Origin: UBA11051 sp964390495
GTDB lineage: Bacteria; Armatimonadota; Zipacnadia; Zipacnadales; UBA11051
Reading direction: 5' to 3'
Length of the DNA stretch: 64,000 nt
Assembly: GCA_964390495.1 (NCBI GenBank)
Contig: CAYMIN010000007.1
Coordinates: 1-64,000, forward strand
This document shows positions 57,185 through 64,000 of the stretch, piece after piece. Position 1 is the stretch's first letter. Each line of letters opens with the position of its first letter. A program made the position numbers and the translations under genes. The notes beneath the pieces are model-generated. The model had not been told where the DNA came from, searched no databases, and was given only the letters and a program-made list of their open reading frames with translations.

Positions 57185-58699
57185 GTGTCCCTAACCAGAA
57201 TCAATCAGAACATATCGGCAATCAACGCGCAGAGAAACCTGGAGATCAACACCAGCCGCATCAGCCGCAGCATCGAGCGCCTGGCCAGCGGTTTGCGTAT
57301 CAACCGCGGCGCTGACGATCCGTCCGGGCTGGTCTTGTCCGAACTGCTGCGCGCCCAGGTATCGGGTCTTGATGTCGCCCAATCCAACGCCGAGCAGGGC
57401 GTCAATGTCATCAAGACTGCCGAGGGCGCGCTCAACGAGGTCAACACGCTTCTGCGTCAGATGCGCGATCTGGCCGTCAATGCCGCGTCGGACTCCAACA
57501 ACAACGACGACTCACGCGCTGCTTTGCAGCAGCAGGTGACTTCCGGCATTAACACCATCAGTCAGATCGCCAACAACACCATGTACGGCAGCCGCAATCT
57601 ACTCGACGGCTCCGCCGGCACCAAAACTACTATCATCAACCAGGGCGACATCGCCTCGGCCTCGCTGACTCTGGGCGACGAAGAGGCCGGCTACGTTGAG
57701 GTCACCATTGACACCGCGGCCGAGCAGGCCGAGGTCGGATCCAACTTCACCGTTGCCGGCACTGCCATCACCGGCGGCGCCCAGGCCGTATCCGCGGCGA
57801 TCAACGCCATCAATGCCGCCGAATGGGGCGTGGGCGAGACCGCCGATCTCATCATCAACGGCGTCACCATCATCACCATAGATGACACCACCACCTTCAC
57901 CCAGGTTCTCACCGCGGTCAATACTAACAGCGAGGTTGATGTAACCGCCGAGCTGACCGGCACTGGCGGCGTGGACATGGAGTTGATGTTCCACAGCGAC
58001 GTCTATGGTGCTGCCGAGCACATCAGTGTCGAGTACGACGTCGGGGTTGACACCATCAACCTCGAAGGCCTCATCAGCGGCACCGATGATGTCAAGTTCG
58101 GCGCTGACAACGGTGTGGACATGGTGGGGCATGCGCACTTCAACGGCGGCGCCGCGGTCAACTTCCATGATGGCTCCGGCTTAACGCTGACCAACACCAG
58201 TCACGGCAGCATCGTCGTAGACGAAGACGCTAACAGCGCTCAGACCTTCAGCGATGCCTTGTACGTAGAAGAGGGCGAGCTGTCGTTCCAGATCGGCGTG
58301 AATGAGAATCAGGTCGCTGGCATGGAGATACGCGACTGCCGGGCCACCGCTCTGGGTAGCGGAGTAGATGCCACATACACAAGCCTCTCGCTCATTGACA
58401 TCAGCACCGTTGATGGTGCCACTTACGCCCTGGATGTGATTGACGGGGCGATCAATGAGATATCCACTTTGCGCGGTAATCTTGGTGCTTTCCAGGTCAA
58501 CGAGCTGGAAGCCCAGACCCGGTCGCTGGCGGTCTCCAGGGAGAACCTGGCTGCGTCCGAGAGTTCGATCCGTGACACCGATTTCGGGCGCGAGATGGCC
58601 GAGTTCACCACCAGCCAGATCTTGGTGCAGTCGGCCACGGCATTCTTGGCGCAGGCCAATGCCTTGCCGCAGAACGTCCTGACTTTGATTCGTGGTTAA
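57185..58699 (+). CDS. fliC1: Flagellin, copy 1
   Basis: 504 aa from GTG. The N-terminal D0/D1 (SLTRINQNISAINAQRNLEINTSRISRSIERLASGLRINRGADDPSGLVLSELLRAQVSGLDVAQSN) and C-terminal D1/D0 (ENLAASESSIRDTDFGREMAEFTTSQILVQSATAFLAQANALPQNVLTLIRG) are standard. The central domains (about 160-420) are acidic with few Lys and many Asp, Val and Thr. There is one Cys (MEIRDCRATAL) shared with copy 2, odd for a flagellin. It is exported by type III and capped by FliD. A terminator follows. Confidence 0.97.
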   Translation: MSLTRINQNISAINAQRNLEINTSRISRSIERLASGLRINRGADDPSGLVLSELLRAQVSGLDVAQSNAEQGVNVIKTAEGALNEVNTLLRQMRDLAVNAASDSNNNDDSRAALQQQVTSGINTISQIANNTMYGSRNLLDGSAGTKTTIINQGDIASASLTLGDEEAGYVEVTIDTAAEQAEVGSNFTVAGTAITGGAQAVSAAINAINAAEWGVGETADLIINGVTIITIDDTTTFTQVLTAVNTNSEVDVTAELTGTGGVDMELMFHSDVYGAAEHISVEYDVGVDTINLEGLISGTDDVKFGADNGVDMVGHAHFNGGAAVNFHDGSGLTLTNTSHGSIVVDEDANSAQTFSDALYVEEGELSFQIGVNENQVAGMEIRDCRATALGSGVDATYTSLSLIDISTVDGATYALDVIDGAINEISTLRGNLGAFQVNELEAQTRSLAVSRENLAASESSIRDTDFGREMAEFTTSQILVQSATAFLAQANALPQNVLTLIRG

Positions 58700-58764
58700 A
58701 CCTACAGGACGCGGAGCGTCCTTAGAAACCGACACAGCTAACCTAGCCGTCTAGCTCCCTGCGG

Positions 58765-58804
58765 GCAGGCGCTTGGTCTTTATGGCCGAGCGCCTGCTTT
58801 TTCT
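58765..58804 (+). terminator. Terminator after flagellin 1
   Basis: GCAGGCGCT (58765-58773) pairs with AGCGCCTGC (58789-58797), followed by TTTTTTCT. Confidence 0.8.
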
Positions 58805-59104
58805 GTTTAGCCCGCACTATTCACGAAGACCATCGCAGATGAGGCGAAACTGCCGCCAAAGGCCATTGCCAGCCGCACAGCGCCCTTTCCTAAAATATCT
58901 CGAAAATGACACAGTGCAACCCCACGTAGGCCAGGCTTTCCAGCCTGGCTGGTCCGTGACTGGTAACGGCGTCGGGCTAGAAAGCCCGACCTACGCCTTC
59001 GTGAACAATGCAAGCTAGAGATGCCCGACCTAGGCGTTCATGAATAATGCGGGTTAGTGGATCGGCCCAGCCGTTGGCGTTGCCCTCCCTAGCCAAAATA
59101 GCTC

Positions 59105-59131
59105 TAAAGCCCGACGCCCCCCTGCCGATAT
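59105..59131 (+). promoter_or_regulatory. Sigma-28-like promoter, flagellin 2
   Basis: TAAA, exactly 15 nt, GCCGATAT: 11 of 12 consensus bases at the right spacing. Predicted start near 59138; leader about 145 nt. Confidence 0.65.
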
Positions 59132-59169
59132 AACTGGTGCTGAGCCCCGGGGGCCAGAATCCGGATTAC

Positions 59170-59180
59170 ACGGAGGTGAT
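59170..59180 (+). promoter_or_regulatory. Conserved GGAGGTGA element in flagellin 2 leader (possible CsrA site)
   Basis: ACGGAGGTGAT, 113 nt before the GTG, matching the element of flagellin 1 in sequence and distance. Confidence 0.45.
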
Positions 59181-59282
59181 ATCTGCTTTCACAATCCAGC
59201 TTGGGTTGACAACGCCGATGCACTAGGGTGGCAAGGAAGCCGCTAGTACAACCAATACTGATTCAGGGAGGAATCATTAGCT

Positions 59283-60797
59283 GTGTCGCTAACGAGAATC
59301 AATCAGAACATATCGGCAATCAACGCGCAGAGAAACCTGGAGATCAACACCAGCCGCATCAGCCGCAGTATCGAGCGCCTCGCCAGTGGTCTGCGCATCA
59401 ACCGTGGCGCTGACGATCCGGCGGGCCTGGTGATGTCCGAGCTCTTGCGCGCCCAGGTGTCCGGTCTTGATGTCGCCCAGTCCAATTCCGAGCAGGGCGT
59501 CAATGTCATCAAGACCGCCGAGGGCGCGCTCAACGAGGTCAATACGCTTCTGCGCCAGATGCGCGATCTGGCCGTCAATGCTGCCTCCGACTCCAACAAC
59601 AACGACGATTCACGGGCTGCTTTGCAGCAGCAGGTCACTTCCGGCATTAACACCATCAGTCAGATCGCCGAAAACACCATGTACGGCAGCCGCAATCTGC
59701 TGGACGGCTCCGCCGGCACCAAGACCACCATCATCAACCAGGGCGATATCGCCTCAGCCTCGCTGACCTTGGCCGATGAAGAGGCCGGCTATGTCGAGGT
59801 CACTATTGACACCGCGGCCGAGCAGGCCGAAGTCGAATCCAACTTCACGGTCGCCGGCGCTGCTATCACCGGTGCCGGCCAGGCGGTATCGGCGGCCATC
59901 AACGCCATCAATGCCGCCGAATGGGGTGTCGGCGAGACTGCCAACCTCATCATCAACGGCGTGACCGTCATTACCATGGATGACACCACCACCTTCACCG
60001 AGGTGCTTACCGCAGTCAACACCAACGCCGAGATTGACGTAACCGCCGAACTGACCGGCACCGGCGGTGTGGATATGGAGCTGCTATTCCACAGCGATGC
60101 CTACGGTGCCGATGAGCACATCAGTATCGAGTATGATGTTGGCGTTGACACTATCAACCTCGAGGGCCTGATCAGCGGCACGGCCGATGTCAAGTTCGGT
60201 GCTGACAACGGCGTGGACATGGTGGGTCATGTCCACTTCAACGGTGGCGCTGCGGTCAATTTCCACGACGGCTCCGGCCTAACGCTGAGCAACTCCACTC
60301 ACGGCAGCATCGTCATAGACGAAGATGCCAACAGCGCCCAGACTTTCACTGATGCGTTGTATGTCGAAGAGGGCGAGCTGTCGTTCCAGATCGGCGTGAA
60401 TGAGAATCAGACCGCCGGAATGGAGATCCACGACTGCCGGGCTACCGCTCTGGGTACCGGAGTGAATGCCACATACACCAGCCTTTCGCTGATTGACATC
60501 AGCACGGTCGAAGCCGCCAATGCCGCCTTGGGCGTAATTGACGCGGCCATCAACGAGATTTCCACTCTCCGCGGCAGTTTGGGGGCCTTTCAGGTCAACG
60601 AGCTGGAGGCTCAGACGCGGGCGCTGGCGGTTGCCAGGGAGAACCTGGCGGCGTCCGAGAGCGCGATTCGCGACACCGATTTCGGGCGCGAGATGGCCGA
60701 GTTCACTACCAGTCAGATTCTGGTCCAGTCGGCCACGGCGTTCTTAGCGCAGGCCAACGCGATGCCGCAGAACGTTTTGACCCTGATCCAGGGATAG
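59283..60797 (+). CDS. fliC2: Flagellin, copy 2
   Basis: 504 aa, same length as copy 1 and very similar throughout; differences are scattered (for example AGLVMSELL for SGLVLSELL, and IAENTMYG for IANNTMYG). The first 75 nt of coding sequence are the same at nearly every base. The single Cys (HDCRATAL) is kept. Two flagellins in tandem with separate promoters may make distinct zones of one filament or allow dosage control. GGGAGG precedes the GTG. Confidence 0.97.
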   Translation: MSLTRINQNISAINAQRNLEINTSRISRSIERLASGLRINRGADDPAGLVMSELLRAQVSGLDVAQSNSEQGVNVIKTAEGALNEVNTLLRQMRDLAVNAASDSNNNDDSRAALQQQVTSGINTISQIAENTMYGSRNLLDGSAGTKTTIINQGDIASASLTLADEEAGYVEVTIDTAAEQAEVESNFTVAGAAITGAGQAVSAAINAINAAEWGVGETANLIINGVTVITMDDTTTFTEVLTAVNTNAEIDVTAELTGTGGVDMELLFHSDAYGADEHISIEYDVGVDTINLEGLISGTADVKFGADNGVDMVGHVHFNGGAAVNFHDGSGLTLSNSTHGSIVIDEDANSAQTFTDALYVEEGELSFQIGVNENQTAGMEIHDCRATALGTGVNATYTSLSLIDISTVEAANAALGVIDAAINEISTLRGSLGAFQVNELEAQTRALAVARENLAASESAIRDTDFGREMAEFTTSQILVQSATAFLAQANAMPQNVLTLIQG

Positions 60798-60844
60798 GCA
60801 TCTTGGCTCGGGGGCATTTAACATAGCCTCACCCTTCCGTTCGA

Positions 60845-60884
60845 GCGGGCGCTCGGCTAAGCACCGAGCGCCCGCAGCGCTTTT
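60845..60884 (+). terminator. Terminator after flagellin 2
   Basis: GCGGGCGCTCGG (60845-60856) pairs with CCGAGCGCCCGC (60864-60875), then AGCGCTTTTT. Very stable. Confidence 0.8.
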
Positions 60885-60940
60885 TCCAAGGCAGCCTGAC
60901 ACAGTCCTCCCTCAAAACTGTTACACTCTGTGAGTTACCC

Positions 60941-60967
60941 TAAAGAACTCGCCTAAAATGGCGATGA
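60941..60967 (+). promoter_or_regulatory. Sigma-28-like promoter for fliD-fliS
   Basis: TAAA, exactly 15 nt, GGCGATGA: 10 of 12 consensus bases. Predicted start near 60975, 34 nt before the fliD ATG. Confidence 0.55.
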
Positions 60968-61008
60968 ATATAGGTGGAGGTCGGGACTTTCACAACAGGA
61001 GAAACGCC

Positions 61009-63279
61009 ATGTCTTCCGATCTGGGGAGTATATACATTGACGGCATTGTATCGGGCATTGATACATCGGCGATCATCGAGCAGATTGCTGCCATTCGCCA
61101 GCGACCGGTGGAGATTCTCGAATCCCGCAGGGACGAGCAGAGCGCGCGCCTCACCATCTACCAGTCGCTCAATGCCATGCTCACCGGCCTCAGCCTCAGC
61201 ACCGGCACGCTGGCTGACACCGATGATGTCATCTCTTATGCAGCCGGCAGCAATGACGCCTCGGCGCTGGCGGTTACGGTATCCGCCGAGGCCGCCCCGG
61301 GCAGCTATGATATTGTCATCAACGCTCTTGCCACCGCTCACAAGCTTTCCTCGACCACTTTCGCTGATGACAGCGCCGCTCTCGGGCTTACCGGCGACAT
61401 CCTCATCAATGGTACTACTATCACCATCGCGGCCACCGACAGCCTCAACGATGTAGCGGCCCGCATCAATCTCGCCGGCGGCGGCGTTTGGGCCACGGTT
61501 ATTGATTATGCCGAGGATGACCACCGCCTGGTGCTGACCGGCCGTCAGACCGGTGCTGACAATGCTATTGACCTGATTGACGCCAATGCCGGCGATCTGC
61601 TGGAGAGCCTGGGTTTGCTTGGCTCTAGCACCTCCCTCAAGCACGCCATTACCCAGGGCGCTCAGAGTGACGGCTTCATCTCGTCCACTAGCGACATCGG
61701 CGAGCTGCTCGGCCTCAGCGACACGCTCTCCGGCACGGTGCAAATCAACGGCACCGAGGTAGCGATCAATCTAGCTGAGGACACCCTCCAGGAGATCGCT
61801 ACCCGCATCAGTACCCAGGTCGCCGGCGTCGCGGCCACTGTCGAGTCGGTCGAAACCGACGGCCAGCACACTTACTATCTTGAGATCGTTGGGGCTTCCG
61901 AGACGCCGACCTTCACCGATGACAACAACGTGCTGAGCGCTCTCGGGGTGCTCAGCAAGCAGATCGCCGTCGAATTGCAGGCCGCGGCCGATGCCGAGCT
62001 GGTGGTGGACGAGGTTACGGTTCATCGCCCCACCAACAGCGTCAGCGACATGATTGACGGCCTTACTCTCGATCTGCTGGCGGCGAATGACAGCCACACA
62101 ATCACGGTCACGGTCAGCCAGGACAGCGCCGCTACTTACAGCTCGGTCTCGCAGTTGCTGGCCTCCTACAACAGCATCATTGACAATCTCCGCGCGGGCC
62201 AGACCTTCGATACCGACACCAACACCGGCGGCGTTTATTTCGGCGATCCGGCGGTGCGGCTACTCGAGGACGGCTTGCACTCGGCGGTGATGAGTCCGGT
62301 GGATGCCTTAGGCGGGAGCGTTACTTTGCCTTCGCAGATCGGCCTTGCGACCGACCAGTACGGCCATCTGGTGCTCGACCAGGCCACTTTCATTGCCGCC
62401 TTGGAGGCCAATCCTTTAGGGGTCGCGCGCATGTTTGCGGTCGCCGGTGAAGCCACTGATGCCGACATCACCTATGTCAGTAGCAACGCCGACACCCTGG
62501 CCTCTGGTGCCGACGGGTACGCGGTGGAAATCACCCAAGTCGCCGAGAAAGCCACTGCGACTTCCGCCACGCTGGCCGGCAACATCACTACTGATGAGCT
62601 TTTGACCTTCAATGGAGTTTGCCCGGTGCAGTTGGACTCAGGCATGTCGTTAGCGGAGGCCGCTGAGGAGCTCAACAGCGCCTTTCAGCTTTTTGGTTTT
62701 TCGCTTTCCGCCTCGGTGGTCGGTGATACTATTGTTATCGAGCATGCCTCTTATGGCGACAGCTACGGTTTCAAGGTGCGTTCCAGCCTGGCTCAGGGCG
62801 CGGGCGGGCTGGACATCGGTGGCCCCACCGTCGGCGAGGCTGCCGAGTACCGGGGAGTTGACGTGGCCGGCAGCATCAATGGTGAACAGGCCGAGGGTGA
62901 TGGCCGCTATCTCTCCGGTAGGTCCGGCAATGCCACCACGGACGGATTGATTTTGCGGGTGGAGGCGACTACTACCGGCAGCAAGGGGGTAGTCAAGGTC
63001 AGTCAGGGCTTGGCCGCGCGTCTGCAGAACTACCTCGAGCGCACCACTGATGAAAACACCGGCTCGATGACGATAGCCAGCGCCAATATTGAGAATGAGA
63101 TTGAGAGTCTTGAGGACGAGATCGAGCGGTTGGAGGCAAGTGTTGAGCGGTATCTGGCGAATCTGCGCGCCGATCTGCTGGCGATGGAGAGTGCTCTATC
63201 GGAGAGCGAGGCTTTGAGCACTTTCATGACCAATCAGATCAAGGGCTTGACCAGCAATTACTATAACCGCAGCGACTGA
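61009..63279 (+). CDS. fliD: Flagellar filament cap protein FliD
   Basis: 756 aa from ATG 61009 (AGGAG 7 nt upstream); a frame from 60958 overlaps the promoter. GSIYIDGIVSGIDTSAIIEQIAAIRQRPVEILESRRDEQSARLTIYQSLNAML is the FliD N-terminus. The C-terminal coiled coil (IENEIESLEDEIERLEASVERYLANLRADLLAMESALSESEALSTFMTNQIKGL) is the FliD C-terminus. The middle is longer than usual, with extra outer domains. It caps the filament and folds flagellin at the tip. Confidence 0.95.
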   Translation: MSSDLGSIYIDGIVSGIDTSAIIEQIAAIRQRPVEILESRRDEQSARLTIYQSLNAMLTGLSLSTGTLADTDDVISYAAGSNDASALAVTVSAEAAPGSYDIVINALATAHKLSSTTFADDSAALGLTGDILINGTTITIAATDSLNDVAARINLAGGGVWATVIDYAEDDHRLVLTGRQTGADNAIDLIDANAGDLLESLGLLGSSTSLKHAITQGAQSDGFISSTSDIGELLGLSDTLSGTVQINGTEVAINLAEDTLQEIATRISTQVAGVAATVESVETDGQHTYYLEIVGASETPTFTDDNNVLSALGVLSKQIAVELQAAADAELVVDEVTVHRPTNSVSDMIDGLTLDLLAANDSHTITVTVSQDSAATYSSVSQLLASYNSIIDNLRAGQTFDTDTNTGGVYFGDPAVRLLEDGLHSAVMSPVDALGGSVTLPSQIGLATDQYGHLVLDQATFIAALEANPLGVARMFAVAGEATDADITYVSSNADTLASGADGYAVEITQVAEKATATSATLAGNITTDELLTFNGVCPVQLDSGMSLAEAAEELNSAFQLFGFSLSASVVGDTIVIEHASYGDSYGFKVRSSLAQGAGGLDIGGPTVGEAAEYRGVDVAGSINGEQAEGDGRYLSGRSGNATTDGLILRVEATTTGSKGVVKVSQGLAARLQNYLERTTDENTGSMTIASANIENEIESLEDEIERLEASVERYLANLRADLLAMESALSESEALSTFMTNQIKGLTSNYYNRSD

Positions 63280-63348
63280 TCACGCAAGCGATGCACTTAG
63301 GCCGTCTTGATCCCACCAACTTCCTCCCGGGAGCCTTGGACTACTGAC

Positions 63349-63783
63349 ATGACTTACAACCGCAATCCGGCCAAACTTTATCGCCAGGTGCAGACCGAAG
63401 TCACTGACGAGAAGCATCTGATCGTACTGCTTTTTGATGGGGCGGTGAGGCTCCTGCAGGATGGCCGGCGCCATTTAGCCGCCCGCGACTACGAACGCTG
63501 GGCCGACTGCAGCCACCGGGCCCGCCGCGTCCTCAGCGAGCTATTGATCGCGCTTGATGAATCGGCGGCACCGGAGCTATGCCGCTCACTCAAGGCCCTT
63601 TATGTATATGTCCAGCGCCTGATCACCGAGGCCGGCCTGGAAGAGGACATGGGAAAACTCCAGGAGGCCATCAAGTTACTCACCCAGCTTGCCACAGCTT
63701 GGAAAGAGGCCAAGAAGACATGTCAGAACCAAGTGGTAGGACAAGCGTCTCGCCTGTCCAGCGACCCGCAGCAGACCCTCTGA
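63349..63783 (+). CDS. fliS: Flagellin export chaperone FliS
   Basis: 144 aa from ATG 63349. PAKLYRQVQTEVTDEKHLIVLLFDGAVRLLQDGRRHLAARDYERWADCSHRARRVLSELLIALD fits FliS, the helical chaperone of flagellin. The real fold ends near QLATAWKEAKKT. The last 18 residues (NQVVGQASRLSSDPQQTL) are encoded by a copy of the intergenic ACAAGCGTCTCGCCTGT palindrome, the same sequence that seeds the FliK repeats. Confidence 0.93.
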   Translation: MTYNRNPAKLYRQVQTEVTDEKHLIVLLFDGAVRLLQDGRRHLAARDYERWADCSHRARRVLSELLIALDESAAPELCRSLKALYVYVQRLITEAGLEEDMGKLQEAIKLLTQLATAWKEAKKTCQNQVVGQASRLSSDPQQTL

Positions 63784-64000
63784 GCCGGCCGCCGACGCTA
63801 TCCGGCCTGCCTCGGGACCTCGCCGAGATATTCGGCCAACTCGACCGGCTTTACAGCGGCATGGCGTACTGTCTGGAGGGCGACGCCTCCGCTGTTGCAG
63901 GCGGCCAGGTGTGCCGGACCGATCGTGACGATGGCGATTTGGCGCAGGTTTGCGGCGCTCGGCCCGAGCCCAGGACTATTGCGGCGCTACTGCAGCAACA
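63720..64000 (+). CDS. Partial ORF overlapping fliS, continues beyond the window
   Basis: An ATG at 63720, with AGAGG upstream, opens a frame that runs 93 codons to the end of the window without a stop, overlapping fliS by 64 nt. It reads through the same palindrome in another frame (GRTSVSPVQRP), then LPRDLAEIFGQLDRLYSGMAYCLEGD. Position after fliS would suit a FliT-like chaperone or another small filament gene, but the sequence shown is not enough to recognise. It may be a real downstream gene whose start lies after the overlap. Confidence 0.4.
   Translation, partial: MSEPSGRTSVSPVQRPAADPLSRPPTLSGLPRDLAEIFGQLDRLYSGMAYCLEGDASAVAGGQVCRTDRDDGDLAQVCGARPEPRTIAALLQQ
63736..63759. repeat. Palindrome copy in the 3' end of fliS
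   Basis: GTAGGACAAGCGTCTCGCCT then GTCC. One base different from the 17-mer ACAGGCGTCTCGCCTGT seen in fliK units 4-6. Confidence 0.8.

Larger units (their letters stand above)
58805..59282. promoter_or_regulatory. Flagellin 2 upstream region and leader
   Basis: Starts with a large composite palindrome (58924-58996: CGTAGG ... CCTACG with GCCAGGCTTTCCAGCCTGGC and TCGGGCTAGAAAGCCCGA arms). Then the sigma-28-like promoter at 59105, GGAGGTGA at 59170-59180, a GG-N10-GC pair at 59230-59243, and GGGAGG at 59266. Confidence 0.55.

Noticed and set aside
59229..59244. TGGCAAGGAAGCCGCT before flagellin 2 (and CGGTACGGAAACCGCC before flagellin 1) as sigma-54 promoters
   Set aside because: GG-N10-GC spacing is right and the pair is alike, but TTGC is absent and a much better sigma-28 site lies upstream of flagellin 2. 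Similarity may just reflect the gene duplication.
1..64000. tRNA, rRNA, CRISPR arrays, transposase genes, phage genes
   Set aside because: None seen. The many palindromes are not regularly spaced with unique spacers, and no transposase or integrase motif appears in any convincing frame.

Overview
The window is a 64 kb, GC-rich stretch from a diderm, flagellated bacterium. Several short secreted proteins carry a prepilin leader followed by LLVVIAIIAILAAILFPVFA and a late DGH motif, a style typical of Armatimonadota, so I suggest that phylum or a close relative (inference from style only). Genes for the P ring and L ring (flgA, flgH, flgI) show an outer membrane. Almost all of the window is one flagellar mega-cluster.

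Layout. 1-1.85 kb: a two-domain secretin-N-like exported protein and a pilin-like protein. 1.9-9.1 kb (minus): fliI, fliH, fliF, fliE, flgC, flgB, then rpoN. 9.4-12.7 kb (plus): cheY, cheX, fliG, fliM. 12.7-15.6 kb: a plasmid-like island with parA, a ribbon-helix-helix partner, a truncated replication-initiator gene and a tiny acidic ORF. 15.6-20.1 kb: SIMPL protein, an unknown protein, a fucose-isomerase-like protein, a GNAT acetyltransferase. 20.5-32.9 kb: an NtrC-type sigma-54 activator, fliJ, a lytic-transglycosylase-FliK fusion, flgD, a histidine kinase, flgE, flbD, motA, motB, fliL, fliN. 33-35.2 kb: two pilin-like genes and a YjzC-like gene. 35.4-38.2 kb: fliO, fliP, fliQ, fliR. 38.3-41.9 kb: MFS transporter, GNAT remnant, URO-D family protein, pilin-like protein. 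42.4-46.7 kb: flhB, flhA and a FliA/WhiG-like sigma factor. 47.3-55.4 kb: flgF, flgG, flgA, flgH, flgI, flgJ, flgN, flgK, flgL. 55.6-64 kb: fliW, csrA, two tandem flagellins, fliD, fliS and the start of an overlapping ORF.

Regulation. Reading the intergenic DNA gives two promoter families. Sigma-54-like sites (GG-N10-GC) precede flgB, cheX, fliO, flhB and flhA. Sigma-28-like sites (TAAA, N15-16, GCCGATA) precede flagellin 2, fliD, fliJ and flgF, but also rpoN and the sigma-54 activator gene. If real, this puts the FliA-like factor upstream of sigma-54, the reverse of the usual hierarchy. A fliW-csrA pair sits just before the flagellins, whose leaders share a GGAGGTGA element exactly 113 nt before both start codons.

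The gaps between genes are crowded with at least six families of short palindromic repeats. Some have entered coding DNA: one seeds a 70-residue unit repeated six times in the FliK ruler and also forms the tail of FliS, and another is translated as the N-terminus of FlgA. No tRNA, rRNA, CRISPR array or complete insertion sequence was seen. All functional assignments are from reading the translated sequence by eye; no searches were run.
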